Below are positions 30,516 through 40,782 of a stretch of 64,000 nucleotides of DNA, in pieces (positions within the stretch are counted from its first letter, which is position 1; every line of letters begins with the position of its first letter). The stretch comes from Macrocystis pyrifera (Eukaryota; Sar; Phaeophyceae; Laminariales; Laminariaceae): contig JASSKH010000002.1 in assembly GCA_031763025.1 (NCBI GenBank), positions 1,604,929 to 1,668,928 of the forward strand, read 5' to 3'. The notes under the pieces were generated by a model. That model was not told where the DNA came from. It was given only the letters and a program-made list of their open reading frames with translations, and did no database searches. The translations under genes and the position numbers were made by a program.

Positions 30516-30759
30516 CCCTCGGCTTCTGTCTCGTTCAACGACTTCTTTCGCCGGTCCTCCCTATTTGAGCGAATGTAATTTGGTTGGTTTTGAGTTTATT
30601 AACGTGCGTCTCGACGTCGCTCTTGCCCCCCCCCACCCCCCCACGCCTCTCCCCGCGTCTCGTTCAACGGCCACCTTTCGACGATCCTTGCGCAACTGTC
30701 CTCGCTCGACGGTCCTCGCTCAACGGTCCTCTTGTCTGAATTCAACGGTCCTCGTTCAG

Positions 30760-30933
30760 GCCAACGGACACCCAACGAAGAACCCGCAGCTGCAACAACA
30801 CCACCAGCAGGTCGCCCCGTCCCCCGGCTTGCCTCCGACGGGGGTTTCCACCGTCTCTTCCAACCGCTCTTCCAACGGATCTTCCGCCAACGGTCCGATG
30901 GACCACGGGAGGAGACCGCCATTGAAGGATTGA
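30760..30933 (+). CDS. 7TM-like gene, candidate last coding exon
   Basis: After TCAACGGTCCTCGTTCAG (acceptor) the phase-0 frame reads ANGHPTKNPQLQQHHQQVAP, then SPGLPPTGVSTVSSNRSSNG, SSANGPMDHGRRPPLKD and TGA. The Asn/Ser/Gln/Pro-rich composition suits a disordered C-terminal tail. Another frame of the same exon is open to 30974 and ends in an Arg-rich GRRGPRRR, so the frame depends on the upstream exon. A sequence AAAG before GTGGGT at 30976 could be a donor for a further exon. Several CTCAACGGTCCTCG repeats precede the exon (30690-30760). Confidence 0.4.
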   Translation, partial: ANGHPTKNPQLQQHHQQVAPSPGLPPTGVSTVSSNRSSNGSSANGPMDHGRRPPLKD

Positions 30934-31130
30934 CGAGTCGCACGACAGGCCGAAGGGGGCCGAGAAGAAGATAAAGGTGGGTTTTTTTCTTTTTTGACCA
31001 TCCTTCTTCCGGAAGGTCCCCAAGAAATTCTTGTCGAAGGGTAGACGGCTATGCATTGGTGGTACTGCCCAGGAATCGTTGTGGGAATACACACACACAT
31101 CTATATATGTCCCACAAGCCCCCACCATCT

Positions 31131-31475
31131 TTAGATGTTGTTCGGAATTTCGCGGAAAGACGTGCGGCTGAAAAGTATTGTGTTTATTTTCTCTTTTTTT
31201 TCTTTGCTGTTGTCGCTGTTGTTGCTCTCCTCAGAGCTTTCGACGATGTAGATATTTGCGGGCAGGTGTGCTTCGGATCTGTATGGTCTCCAGTTGGTCA
31301 TGTTGCCGCGTGGGAGCGGGTGTACTCTGCGTGACCTACGGCAGTAAGACAATGCCGCCTCCGTTGGATCTATAATGCGCAGACCCTTCCTGCGCTCAGC
31401 GTCCTCGAGACGGAAGGCAAGGATCTAGATGATACAGCTATGTCGATCTGTCCGACGTTTGCAGTGTTAGTGGAA
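31131..31475. other. No gene recognised
   Basis: T-rich and unique sequence. The frame around 31178-31375 is Phe/Cys-rich and unlike the nearby exons. Confidence 0.4.
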
Positions 31476-31477
31476 GT

Positions 31478-31537
31478 GCGCGGTGAGCTTAAGCTTTATT
31501 TTTACCAATCTGCCGGAGGATACATAAAAAAAAAGTA
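31478..31537 (+). mobile_element. Retro-H element, 5'-truncated
   Basis: GTGCGCGGTGAGCTTAAGCT, TTATTTTTACCAATCTGCCG and GAGGATAC then an A tail. This is the 3' end of the family best seen at 34.1 kb; 5' truncation is typical of retroposons. Confidence 0.7.
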
Positions 31538-31978
31538 ATACGGGGGACCATAGTAAATAGGACCAACTATTGTTAGTAATAATGGGTAAATGTATAGGTT
31601 TTTGTGTGTACCGTGTGTGTGTGTGTTCTTCACATTAAACCGTTCTTCTACTCGTCGACATCCAGCAAGCCCAGTCAGTGTCCGTGCTGATTCTTCACCC
31701 TAGAAAGATACGAGCTCTGTGGTCACAGACTACGCCATAGAGATAACACACCGTAATGCATTAATAGCCTACGCAATACCATGCCTTCGCACTAGGTGCG
31801 GCCGACACAACATACATATACATACGCCAGCAACCAAAATACACCATAAAGAAAAGAGAAGCAACGAAGAAACCAAACCGAAAAAGAAAAAGAAAAGGAG
31901 AAGAATCCCAAATAAATAAATAAAATGGGAAGCCAAAGCTCAGACCGTAGGCCCTGTTTACTGTGGCCTCCCCTAATA
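31538..31978. mobile_element. MITE-A copy interrupted by Ins-G
   Basis: The left part runs from TACGGGGGACCATAGTAAAT to GTGTGTACCGT (31611), and the right part from ACCGTAGGCCCTGTTTACTG to CCTCCCCTAATA. ACCGT is present on both sides of the insert but once in intact copies, so it is the target duplication. Confidence 0.8.
31612..31943. mobile_element. Ins-G element, copy 2 (longest)
   Basis: Starts GTGTGTGTGTGTTCTTCACA like copy 1, then continues past CAATACCATG with CCTTCGCACTAGGTGCGGCC to an A-rich AAAGAAAAGG / AAATAAATAAATAAA end and GGGAAGCCAAAGCTCAG. The A-rich 3' part and a 5-bp target duplication (ACCGT) suggest retroposition. No protein is encoded; the family is not recognised. Confidence 0.7.
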
Positions 31979-31988
31979 CTATAAAGGA

Positions 31989-32100
31989 CTACGGGGGAAC
32001 ATGCAGCAGTAATCAGGACCAAATATGCCCAGTAAATTGTCTGGAATATGCAGGTTTTTGTGTGTATGATGGGTCCTGATATGGCCTATCAGTAGCGGTC
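31989..32100. mobile_element. Diverged MITE-A relative
   Basis: CTACGGGGGAACATGCAGCA on the left, core AGTAAATTGTCTGGAATATG, and TGTATGATGGGTCCTGAT near the right end. Confidence 0.6.
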
Positions 32101-32113
32101 AAACATGATCTAT

Positions 32114-32328
32114 TGAGGGGGGAACGTAGTAACGAGGATCAAATATGCCTACTACGGGGGACCACAGTAAAATTGGACCAAATATTGTTGGTAAAAATAG
32201 GCACATGTATAGGTTTTTGTGTATACCATGGGTCCTGTTAACTATGGACCCCCGTGACGGTGCAAATACTGGAATATATTGGTTTTTGTGTGTATGATTG
32301 GTCCTGATCAATATGCTCCCCCCGTACT
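32114..32328. mobile_element. Diverged MITE-A relative split by a MITE-A
   Basis: The left part is GAGGGGGGAACGTAGTAACG...CAAATATGCC and the right part GGTGCAAATACTGGAATATA...GTCCTGATCAATATGCTCCC. It is the same subfamily as the copy just upstream. Confidence 0.65.
32153..32258. mobile_element. MITE-A copy (hybrid arms), nested
   Basis: CTACGGGGGACCACAGTAAA on the left, GTTAACTATGGACCCCCGTG on the right, inserted in the diverged relative. Confidence 0.8.
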
Positions 32329-32329
32329 A

Positions 32330-32438
32330 TTACGGGGGGCCGTAGTAAATAGGACCTACGGTACACACAAAAACCTATATATTTACCTGTTTTTGCTAAC
32401 AATATTTAGCCCTATTTACTATGGCCCCTTACCGTAAC
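32330..32438. mobile_element. MITE-A copy
   Basis: TTACGGGGGGCCGTAGTAAA to GGCCCCTTACCGTAA. It is the last of four family members in 0.9 kb. Confidence 0.8.
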
Positions 32439-32570
32439 AGTTGTTTTCTCTGGATGGGTGGGATGGTCGGTATTTCTCCCGTGGCCTCTGTTGTCTGGCT
32501 TTTGATTGGCTGGGGAAGCACAACGATCGGGGGTTGCAGTGTATCCATCACACGAGTGACCGCGTGGCGA

Positions 32571-32574
32571 CCTC

Positions 32575-32619
<45 letters not shown>

Positions 32620-33250
32620 CGTCGCTGCCTGCAATTTCGTAGTCGCTGTCGTTGTTGCTTTTGCTGTTAGCGTTTTTACTGTCGTTCGTGGTGGTGGTGG
32701 CTGTGGTGGTGTGTGTGTGTGTGTGTGTTTGTTTTTATCCTCCGGTGGATTGGTAAAAATAAAGCTTAAGCTCACCGCACTTCCGCGTTCCAATTTCGTG
32801 TCGTGTGTCGTTTTGGGTGTTGGTGTTTGGTGTTGGTGTTGCTTGGTCGTGGTGGTGGTGGTGGTGGTGGTTTTGGTGGCGCCTATATCGGTGTTGACGT
32901 TGGTGTTGGTAATGGTGTTGGTAATGATGTTGGTAATGGTGTTGGTGTTGCTGGTCGTGGTGGTGGTGGTGGTGTTGGTGTTGGTGGCGCCTAGGTGTTG
33001 ATGTTGGTGTTGGTAATGGTGTTGGTGTTGCTGGTCGTGTTGGTGTTGGTGGTGTTGGTGTTGGTATTGGTGTTGGCATTGGTGTTGGTGTTGGTAATGG
33101 TGTTGGTGTTGCTGGAGGTAGTTGTGACGGTGGTGATGTTGGTGTTGGTATTGGTGTTGGCATTGGTGTTGGTGTTGGCATTGGTGTTGGCGTTGGCGTT
33201 GGCGTTGGTGTTGGCGATGGCTGTATTGCAGGTGTTGGTAGCACTGATGG
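32571..33250. repeat. GTT/GGT-rich strand-asymmetric tract
   Basis: A (GTT)n run at 32576-32620, then 650 bp of GGTGTTGGTGTTGGTAATGG-type triplets with very few C or A on the + strand. Val/Gly and Pro/Thr frames are artefacts. Confidence 0.85.
32738..32808 (-). mobile_element. Retro-H element, 5'-truncated, minus strand
   Basis: TATCCTCCGGTGGATTGGTA, AAAATAAAGCTTAAGCTCAC and CGCACTTCCGCGTTCCAATT, the reverse complement of the family 3' end, lying inside the GTT/GGT tract. Confidence 0.7.
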
Positions 33251-33299
33251 CGTGTTTTTTTTTTCTTTTGTAACCGTATTTTGCTTTTCGCCGTCGTCC

Positions 33300-33690
33300 C
33301 TTAAACCATGTTCACCCCAAAATCCATTTCGTACACACCTTCGACAAAGAAAAAAAAAAAAAACTCGTCATAAACGCCGCAATCGCGGGGCAATATCATG
33401 ATCTGTCTGACCTATTCGTAGATTGTAGGTATCAGTGGGTTGGGGCATTAAGGTAGGCACCATGCCACGGTACGTGGCCACCTGCTCTTTTGCGAGGCTC
33501 TCCATGGGAGGGTCGTCTAACCCCTCAACCAGAAACGACTCTGAGAAAAACAAAACGGTACGCGTAACGGAATGGGCCATCCCAATGGCCTACATGCAGT
33601 TCAGCAGGTCTGTAGCGAAATATAGGGCAAGGCACCAAGCGATATTGGGTAGTGGTCGTTAGTTCCTCAGTGCCCTTATAGAACACTTTT
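33300..33690. other. No gene recognised
   Basis: An A run at 33351-33363. A 75-codon open frame at 33435-33662 has ordinary composition but no recognisable domain or splice context. Confidence 0.35.
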
Positions 33691-33694
33691 CTGG

Positions 33695-33821
33695 ACTTCA
33701 GTCTCGTTTTGTCGGGGACAAAACTACTTGGAATTTGACGGATTTTTCCCTACCACGTGAATGCAGCACGAAGCAGCGGAATGCTATAAGCAGTGTTATC
33801 CCCGAAACGGGACTGCGATCT
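33695..33821. mobile_element. Fold-B foldback element with insertion
   Basis: CAGTCTCGTTTTGTCGGGGA on the left; the right arm (TATCCCCGAAACGGGACTGC) is displaced by about 50 bp of extra sequence with GCAGCACGAAGCAGCGGAAT. Confidence 0.6.
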
Positions 33822-33973
33822 TACGTAAGAGGGCTAAGGCACGCCATATCACGGGGCATAAATAGTTTCGCCCAAAATGTGCTACCCCTCTGTATATCGC
33901 AGCACGCCTCTCTCTCTCCACAAAACTGCCACAGCGCGTTAGGACGTGTGCTACAGCAGAGGTCGCAAGGTAG

Positions 33974-33978
<5 letters not shown>

Positions 33979-34010
<32 letters not shown>
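33979..34010. repeat. G homopolymer tract
   Basis: About 31 G. I see no Poly-C element on the minus strand beside it. Confidence 0.9.
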
Positions 34011-34120
34011 CCTAACTTGAGAGGCTCTTTGCATCTCTCCCTAAAACTGTTTTTTTTTAACGAAATAAAAACGGACGCCCGAAACTTTATTTATCGTAGT
34101 AGTAGGTGTTACACAAACAA

Positions 34121-34395
34121 ACCCGGGAGAGATGACTCTCCCGGGTGGCTATCTCCACCGCACCTGCTCCTCTCTTGGGGGTCAGGTCGGGTCAACGTGC
34201 CCAAACTCCTGGGGTAACAACAGCCTGTTCTGATGTTGCAACGGGAGAGAGCTATGGGCTAAATTGACACACGACACGAAATTGGAACGTGGAAGTGTGG
34301 TGAGCTTGAGCTTTATTTTTACCTATCTGTCCGCCGGAGGATAATAAATAAATAAATAAAAACAAACAAACAAACAAACAAACAAAGCCGGGATT
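34121..34395 (+). mobile_element. Retro-H element, longest + copy
   Basis: A hairpin (CCCGGGAGAG, ATGA, CTCTCCCGGG at 34122-34145) is followed by GCACCTGCTCCTCTCTTGGG, GACACACGACACGAAATTGG, AAGTGTGGTGAGCTTGAGCT and CTTTATTTTTACC..CCGGAGGATA, then AAATAAATAAAT / AAACAAACAAAC tails. Tail type, repeated 3' end and 5' truncation in other copies indicate a non-LTR-mobilised retroposon. No reverse transcriptase is seen. Confidence 0.7.
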
Positions 34396-34860
34396 CACGA
34401 TTTTGGTAGGTACTGTAGTTCCTCGATGACCTTGAGGGACCTCGTCAGCCAGAAACGAAACTGGTCGAAAATTGCGACCTCTATCGTAGGCCGCGTCTTA
34501 GGTCCGTGTCGAAAAATAGTGGGCTCGTAAAGCACAAAGGGTGTTCATGTTCCAGCGATAAGGCATACCAGGTACTCCTGAGTAGTATAAGGCGCAATCA
34601 GGCCTTATGGAGCCCCCCCCCGTCAGTCAGAAACATTTGCCTGGCAAGGCCAACAGAATGCTACCTGTAATATCGTGGCGCGCGTCATCTGTTACATACT
34701 GTACAGAGCGTTAAGTGCGCGCCGGGGCGGCCGGGGGGGGGGTGCGATCGTTCTCAGCGCTCGTTCTCTCTTCTTCATAACGGCGGTATTTAAGCGTGCT
34801 GTTTTTTTGTGTCTTCGGGGAGCCTTTTTTTTCTGTTCGGTGATGGCGACCTTCACCTTT
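34396..34860. other. No gene recognised
   Basis: Unique sequence with a C run (34613-34621) and G run (34731-34741); nothing supported. Confidence 0.4.
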
Positions 34861-34884
34861 TCTGGAAAAATTCGAGCTCTGAAA

Positions 34885-35056
34885 GGACCAGGGCTGTTCA
34901 CGAGTCGGGTCGGGTTTTGTCGGGCAAGGGAGCCCCGACCCCTGACCCGGTCCGACCGTACCGGACCCGACCCGACCCGACCCATGAGGTTTCGAAAAAT
35001 TCCTGACTCGACGTGCGGGTCGGGTCGGGTCATGACCCGTGAAGGGCCCTGGAAAA
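34885..35056. repeat. Inverted repeat with (GGGTC)n arms
   Basis: GGACCAGGGCTGTTCACGAG followed by TCGGGTCGGG is complementary to CCCGACCCGACCC-type runs inside and, more loosely, to ACCCGTGAAGGGCCCTGG at 35036-35053. A multi-stem hairpin is possible. Confidence 0.6.
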
Positions 35057-35361
35057 AGCGATGGCACCTCTGCGCGAATTCCATGCTCTTTTGCTCTTTA
35101 TGGTACAACCTGTCTGACTCTCCGAGGTGCATTCCTGATGTTATATACAGTAGCATGACCACAACCTGTGGATTGATTGCTACCTGGTGCTTACTGCGGA
35201 AACATGTGGAGATCGTTCAGGCCCTGTATCTATCGAATCAAGCAACCCCGGAAAGGTGGTACATACTGAGGATGTAGATCCGTGTGGACGAAATGATCTG
35301 TGAGAGTATCTGTGCGGTGATCTGTATCTGATCTGTTCACAAACGTGTGACATGTTGTGCT

Positions 35362-35362
35362 C

Positions 35363-35398
<36 letters not shown>
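35362..35398. repeat. C homopolymer tract
   Basis: About 33 C. GATGTAGATCCG..GACGAAATGATCTGTGAGAG before it and GATGCAGATCCGCGGACAAA with ATGATCAGTGACAG after it are a direct repeat, so the C run lies between two copies of one 55-bp segment (35271-35325; 35453-35505). Confidence 0.75.
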
Positions 35399-35529
35399 GC
35401 TCCCCAGTGGAGCAGACCACTCGGCCTCGTTGAAGTTGACACCTGGCACTGATGATGCAGATCCGCGGACAAAATGATCAGTGACAGTATCTAAGAATGC
35501 TCCATGCTATGTCTGTACAGTGTAAAATG

Positions 35530-35880
35530 TTGTGCCAACCTCCGAAACCTTACTCCGCCCCCCTCTCCCCTCTCTTTCCCCGCCTCCGATCCCGCCCCAA
35601 ACTCTGACACGCTGCTTTTTTTTTTTGTTCTTCGTTCGCCATCAAAAGTTTTTTTTGCAGGGTTTCTCCCATAAGGAGGAAAAAATAATATATGAAGGAA
35701 AGATGCGCGCGGGCCGGGGCTTGGGCGTTTCTACGCCCCCCCCCCCCCCCACCACCAGCGCCTCCCTGCTCTCCAGGGTGTTTTGCATAGTATGCGTGCT
35801 TTCGTTGTCTGTTAAGTGTTCACAGGAAACGTTGGGGGCTGTGGGAGGGGGGGACAGGTCGGCAACGCGTACCCGGGTAG
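35530..35880. other. No gene recognised
   Basis: C-rich patches at 35560-35600 and 35738-35752; no exon is supported. Confidence 0.4.
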
Positions 35881-35884
35881 CGTT

Positions 35885-36170
35885 GATCCCGGGCATAGTC
35901 GCTGAAAATTGTGCCGAAAATTGTTGGCAAGTTACCCCGAAGATGGTTGGGAAGTGATTCCGAAGGTCGCTGGGAAAGTTGTCCCGAAGGTTTCCCCGAA
36001 GATTTTTGTCTCTGATATTTTCCGGAATCGTTTCCCGTTGATTGTTCTGACGATTGTCCCGGAGGGGTTACCCCGAGGACTTTCCTGAATATTTTTTTGA
36101 GAGGTTTCCGCTAAGGTTCTGCTAGGGATGTCCGGAATATTGTCCGGAGAAGGACTCCGGGCGAATAGAG
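35885..36170. repeat. Diverged CCCGAAGATTGTTGGGAA repeat
   Basis: Irregular units of about 25-30 bp built on GTTGGGAA, GTCCCGAAGGT and TTCCGGAAT alternate through the region. Confidence 0.65.
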
Positions 36171-36689
36171 ACTGCAGGGTAGTAGTATGGGTCACAGCGA
36201 TTAGTTAAAAAATGCACCCTAGAGTAAGTCAAGCTTAAGAAACTGTCAGTGATTTTTGATGATGAGCGCGTTTTTCTTGAGTTGTCTTGGTCTCATTTCT
36301 CGTGATATTCTTCTGCCTGTGTCTGTTTTTCTTCTTGTTTCTGGCGTGTGTTTGTTTTGTGATTTTACCGCTTTTGATTGGTAGCTGTCGGCGTTGCTAT
36401 CGTGGTTGATGTTCGTGTTTGTTGTTGATATTGTTGTGACTTATGGCTTTCATAACAACCGGCTCGAAGCAATCACAGCTCTTCCTCTGCACATGTCCCA
36501 AGGGCACATCTCGAGGCGCTCCCAGTTTTTTTTTCGTGTGATACACGGTACCAGGTACCAAGTATGCCATACCAGGTACGCTCTAAAGACCCGAAGGACA
36601 TCTTCGAGGGTGATTTTTGATCGATAATATGCTCTCGATGCGCTTGAACGAATTTTACGAGGGTAGTGTTTTTTGTCGAGGATATGGTA

Positions 36690-37215
36690 CTCTGCATGTA
36701 CCCGGGTATCTACCCGGGTATGAATTAAGAAGGGGGGTTTTAGTAGGGTATACACTTGAGATAAACCCTAGTACCTGCCTCGGTATCTACTGCTCGGGTA
36801 TGACTCTACATTGGTGTGTTGAGTGGAGACTACCCTCTGGAGGCATCTATCCGAGTATCTGCGAGGGTACCGGCCCGGGTGTGATTCTACAAGGGTGTGT
36901 TGAATAGGGTAGATGCTCTGGATGTACCCGGGTATTACCCGGGTATCTACTTCTCGGGTGTGACTCTACAAGGGTAGGGTAGATGTTGTGGATGTACCCG
37001 GGTATCTAACCGGCATGGGTATCTGCCCGGGTATGACTATACAATCGTGTGTTTTATGTGTACCCCGGATATCTACCTGGGTAACTACTCGAGCACGACT
37101 CTAAGGGGTATGCCGAGTAGGTCTGCATGTACCCGGGTATCTATCCGGGTATGAATCTACAAGGGCGTGTTAAGTAGGGAGTACACTCTAGATGTACCTG
37201 GGCACGTACCCGGGC
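36690..37215. repeat. TACCCGGGTATCTACCCGGG minisatellite
   Basis: About eight units of 60-75 bp: GATGTACCCGGGTATCTACC, CGGGTATGACTCTACAAGGG and TGTGTTGAGTAGGGTA. Each holds one to three ACCCGGGT palindromes. It has no open protein. Confidence 0.85.
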
Positions 37216-37795
37216 ATGGCCAACATAGCAATCGGGGTTGCCCCAGAGTACACTCTCGGACAAACTCTTGGAAAATTTCAGAGGTGAGCTGCGCGAAATT
37301 GTCAGAAAGGAGACCTAAACCGGATGGATTCGACGGGTAACTAAGTACCTGTTACCCCCACTACCCCCCCGTCCGTCCTTCGGTACGGTAATGGTGCGAG
37401 TCCGGGACTTTCGCCCTCCCCTCCTGCCGCTCCTTTCCCTCCCCCAACTTTTTCCAGCGTTTTTCAGCGGTCTCAAGCTTGTCACCGCAGTCAGTTCGAT
37501 AATGGTTTCGGGCGAAGGGGGGGGGGGGAGGAGAATATGGTGTAATAAATCGAGCTGTGTGTTTTGTCGGATGTGCGACGTTAGTTTATTTATTTTTGGC
37601 CGCGCAGGGAGGGGGAGGGGAGGGGGGGGGGGGGGGAGGGGACAGCAAATCATTTTTTTTTTTTCCGTCTTTCTGGTTTTTGGTTTTGGTGATGGCTGTT
37701 GGGTTTTGGTTTGTTTGTTTTTTTTACGGTGTGGTACGTATATATTTTTCCTGACACACATGTGTGGAGGTTGGTATATTTCTGGGCCGTTGGCG

Positions 37796-37897
37796 TCGCA
37801 GGTTGACTCCGCAACCTATCTCAGGGCGAGCCTTCTAACGGGCGCTTTTTTGTTGGTGGTGGCAGTGGGGGTGTACTTATGTCATGTATGGCCCTAG
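37796..37897 (+). CDS. Candidate transmembrane exon, unassigned
   Basis: After GTTGGCGTCGCAG (acceptor ending 37801) the open frame reads VDSATYLRASLLTGAFLLVV, AVGVYLCHVWP, then stop. It holds one convincing hydrophobic helix. No donor in phase is obvious and no partner exon is identified, so a second membrane-protein gene in 37-46 kb is only a possibility. The 480 bp before it contain G-rich tracts (37517-37528, 37611-37640). Confidence 0.25.
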   Translation, partial: SQVDSATYLRASLLTGAFLLVVAVGVYLCHVWP

Positions 37898-38261
37898 TCG
37901 CATGGCCATACACCCTCTAATTCTTAGAATCTCGGGACGGAGCACGTCGAGTTCTTCACCGACCAGCCAGATATTGATTGCCCGCACCAAACGAAGCGTG
38001 CCGTGTGGTGTTCATCGGGTCACATCATGAAGAGGGTGAGATGCATCCTACGAAGAACCGCTTCCGAGGCGGGTTTCGAAAACCTTGCATGCATGCGTAC
38101 TCTTCTTGCATGTGGATGACACCATGGCCGCTCCGTGACGACCCGCGATGTTGTTTCCCGGCCGCTTCAAACACGCCGTGTTGTTTTTTTGGACTTCCGC
38201 CTGCTTTAGTTAGCCGCAAGGTTAGGCCGCTGGTTCTGTCGTGAGGAATTTTTCTTTGCAG

Positions 38262-38495
38262 AGGGAATCAGTGGTTAAAGCCAATCACCTTGGCAGTCTG
38301 GGTCGGTTGGCGCTCTCATCGCTGCGGGTCGATTTTTATTCTTGGGTGGAACCGGAGGAATTAAAGCGGGGTAATTTCTGTATTTCAACGGATGTACCGT
38401 TGTGGCAGTTGAATGAGTATGGTCGGGTTGTTGATTGGCCGTATTGCGGGGCAATGCCTGCGTCAATGGCTACATTGATGGCAGTCGCGCAATAA
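38262..38495 (+). other. Open frame after a strong acceptor
   Basis: TTTTTCTTTGCAG (ending 38261) precedes an open frame of 78 codons (begins RESVVKANHLGS, ends MATLMAVAQ stop). Composition is protein-like, but the second half resembles the diverged repeats that continue to 39.28 kb. I do not recognise a family. Confidence 0.25.
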
Positions 38496-38499
38496 ATAG

Positions 38500-39285
38500 T
38501 GTAGGATTGATCGGCTGTATGTAATGCGGAGAAAGGCTTATTACTTCAGACATTACAGTTAGTTATCGCAGTTATGTGAAATAGGGTCGGCTTTGGCTTT
38601 TGCACTTTGAACTTGAACGCGTTTGTAGTTGTGGCGACTTTGTGAAAAGCAAAATTTGGCTCCGTGGATGGAATGCGGGGCGATGTCAAATTAATACTTC
38701 GGCGGTCACATAGTTGTAGGAGTTGTGTGCGGCAGGATTGGTCCGTTGCAGTGCAGGAAGATATTTTGTCCATCGGTCAAAGTTAGGGCAGTTGCGTCAA
38801 GCGGGAGGGGCACGGGACATTGCCGGATTCAACGGGTATGTTTGAGGCAGGTATATCAAGCTGTACAGGTTCGCCCGCCGCAGGGCGGGACAACGTCTGA
38901 TTTGTCGGATTGTAGGGGGGCAGTCGTGTGAAGGAGGGTTGGCCATTTGTATCGCAGAGCAGTGTCTGACCCATCGGTTGCTACTGAGGCTGTTGTGCGA
39001 TTTGTGAGCTTGGGAGCGGTAGCTGCAGTAGATGATAATTTCTATTTCAACGGCTTACAGCAGGTTACAGTTATCGCGGACCAGCTGCAACCTACAGTAG
39101 GGGAATGACTGCCCCACCGGGGTAATACAACCTTTTTCAGTAGTTAAGTGAAATGCGGGACAGTCAGTAGGTATTTGGCTGCACATGCGGACCAATACGT
39201 TGGTGCGGGTAAATTAGACTGATGGTGACGCAGGGTGGATTGACTGCAATTTGCAGCGTCTTCAGTGAGACATTAATTGGATTAA
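38500..39285. repeat. Diverged tandem-like GCAGTTGTGTGAA sequence
   Basis: Recurring motifs GATTGGTCCGTTGCAG, GATTTGTCGGATTGTAGG, GCAGTTGCGTCAAG and CAGTTAGTTATCGCAG at irregular 60-100 bp spacing suggest an old satellite. Confidence 0.5.
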
Positions 39286-39289
39286 ATTG

Positions 39290-39790
39290 AGTTGGCTGTT
39301 ATTTCGTACTGGTACATAGCGTTTGTGCATGAAGGCATGTTACATAAAGGTCAGACATATGTAATGGGCATCTTCGATGATACAGGAATGGAGTGCATTG
39401 ATTGCCTTTTTTTATACCTAGATGGCGTTCGTGTAAGTGCTTATTTCTTCGTCCGATTGGTCCGAGATGCGTTTATTTTCGGAGTCCCCGGTTCCTAGAG
39501 GACCATCCTGCTAATAGCATACCGGCCCTGGTTAAAAATCGTACCGTTTGTAGAATTTTTGTTCGTTTGCGGGACAAAGGAGGAGGCCGAGAAGAGGACG
39601 CGAGTGTTTTGTTATTGTTCCTTGTTTTTTAGTTTTGTTCTTTACTTCCCCCGTCCATTATATCGAAAAATCACGTTTTTCTCATTGCCAGTATTATCTG
39701 TTATTGCGGTTTCAATCACGGGGGGGAGGGGAAGGTCGGGGGTGGCGGTAGGAGTATCGTATTTCCCTAGGGTATCTAGAAGCAAAATTA
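39290..39790. other. No gene recognised
   Basis: Open frames in 39292-39632 are short and overlap; none shows a motif. Confidence 0.4.
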
Positions 39791-39799
39791 ATTGCCTGT

Positions 39800-40115
39800 C
39801 CTAACGGACAAAATGACAAAAAAACGGTGCACCAGTGCTTTTTTGCCAGTTTTCGGTACGAAAAACTCAAACCAGGTCATCAGGGTACACCAAACCCAAG
39901 TTAGATGGCATTTTCTGTGAAGGTATACCGTTTTTTTTGGCAAAACATCCATGTCCGTCCGTCTCACTTGCAAAAATGCCAAAAGACGGTACACCATCGT
40001 ATTCTTGCCAATTTACGGCACGAAAAGTAAAACGAGGTGATCAGGGCACACCAAACCCAAGTCATATGAAATTTTCTGTCAAGGTATACCGTTTTCTGGC
40101 AAATGAACAATGTCC
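39800..40115. repeat. Tandem duplication, about 160-bp unit
   Basis: Two units share ACGGTRCACCA, TTTTTGCCA, GGTCATCAGGG, ACACCAAACCCAAGT, GAAATTTTCTGT and AAGGTATACCGTTTT. They have diverged by perhaps 15-20%. Confidence 0.8.
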
Positions 40116-40560
40116 CGGTACAGCTTATATTTTCGAACAAGCACTGCGTGCGTCAATAGAAGCGCCTTCTCGTACTCGTATTCATACGAACATACCAGGT
40201 ACGAGTCAAGCGTTGCTTATATAATCTGAAGCCATTTTATTTCGTTTCGTGCGCGTGCGTGTAGTCAGAACACGGTACCGCGGGCGAGCCCGACACACCG
40301 CCGCGAGTGTCAGCGGGTGCTAGCAGGCAGAGGGGGTGTTGCAAGGAGCGCCTTGGCCGTTTGCATGTCTAGGCGTCGCGTGTGTCTCGAGACACGCCGG
40401 AAGCACAAATGGTATCTGTCTGGCCTCCTTGTGAGGCTCCTCTTGCACCATATACGAGATATAAGGGTCGTTTTGATATGCGAAATAGTATTCAAGCGGT
40501 GCTTATTTTTGCGACCAAACTAAACGTCAAAGAGACTTCAATGCAGTTTGAGCACCAACT

Positions 40561-40782
40561 TTGTCGAAGTGGCGAAGCAGGGCCATGGTGAGCGCCGGGC
40601 TTGACGCGAGGCGGTCGGCGACGCTCACTGTGGCAGAGAGGGAGGAAAACTTTATCCGGACCCAATCGGTGATGAGGTGGTCGCGAGACGGGCGGGCGGT
40701 GTACAAGGCTAAGAGGGAAGCTCTCCTGTTCGTTTTTTTTTTCTTTTTGACCGGTGGAACGGGCAAGCGGAAAACGCAGCTC
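40561..40782 (+). pseudogene. PIF1-like helicase, N-terminal fragment
   Basis: The last part reads REALLFVFFFFLTGGTGKRK then TQL, before GTGAGT (40783), a good donor. LTGGxGxGKT is the P-loop (Walker A) of PIF1-family DNA helicases; here the Gly before the final Lys is replaced by Arg (GKRKT), which should weaken ATP binding. A T-rich run (40733-40748) supplies the Phe stretch and may be an expansion. Upstream, ENFIRTQSVMRWSRDGRAVY is compatible with the short region before the P-loop. The 5' end is not defined. The next recognisable helicase segment is motif V, so motifs Ia to IV are missing. Confidence 0.45.
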
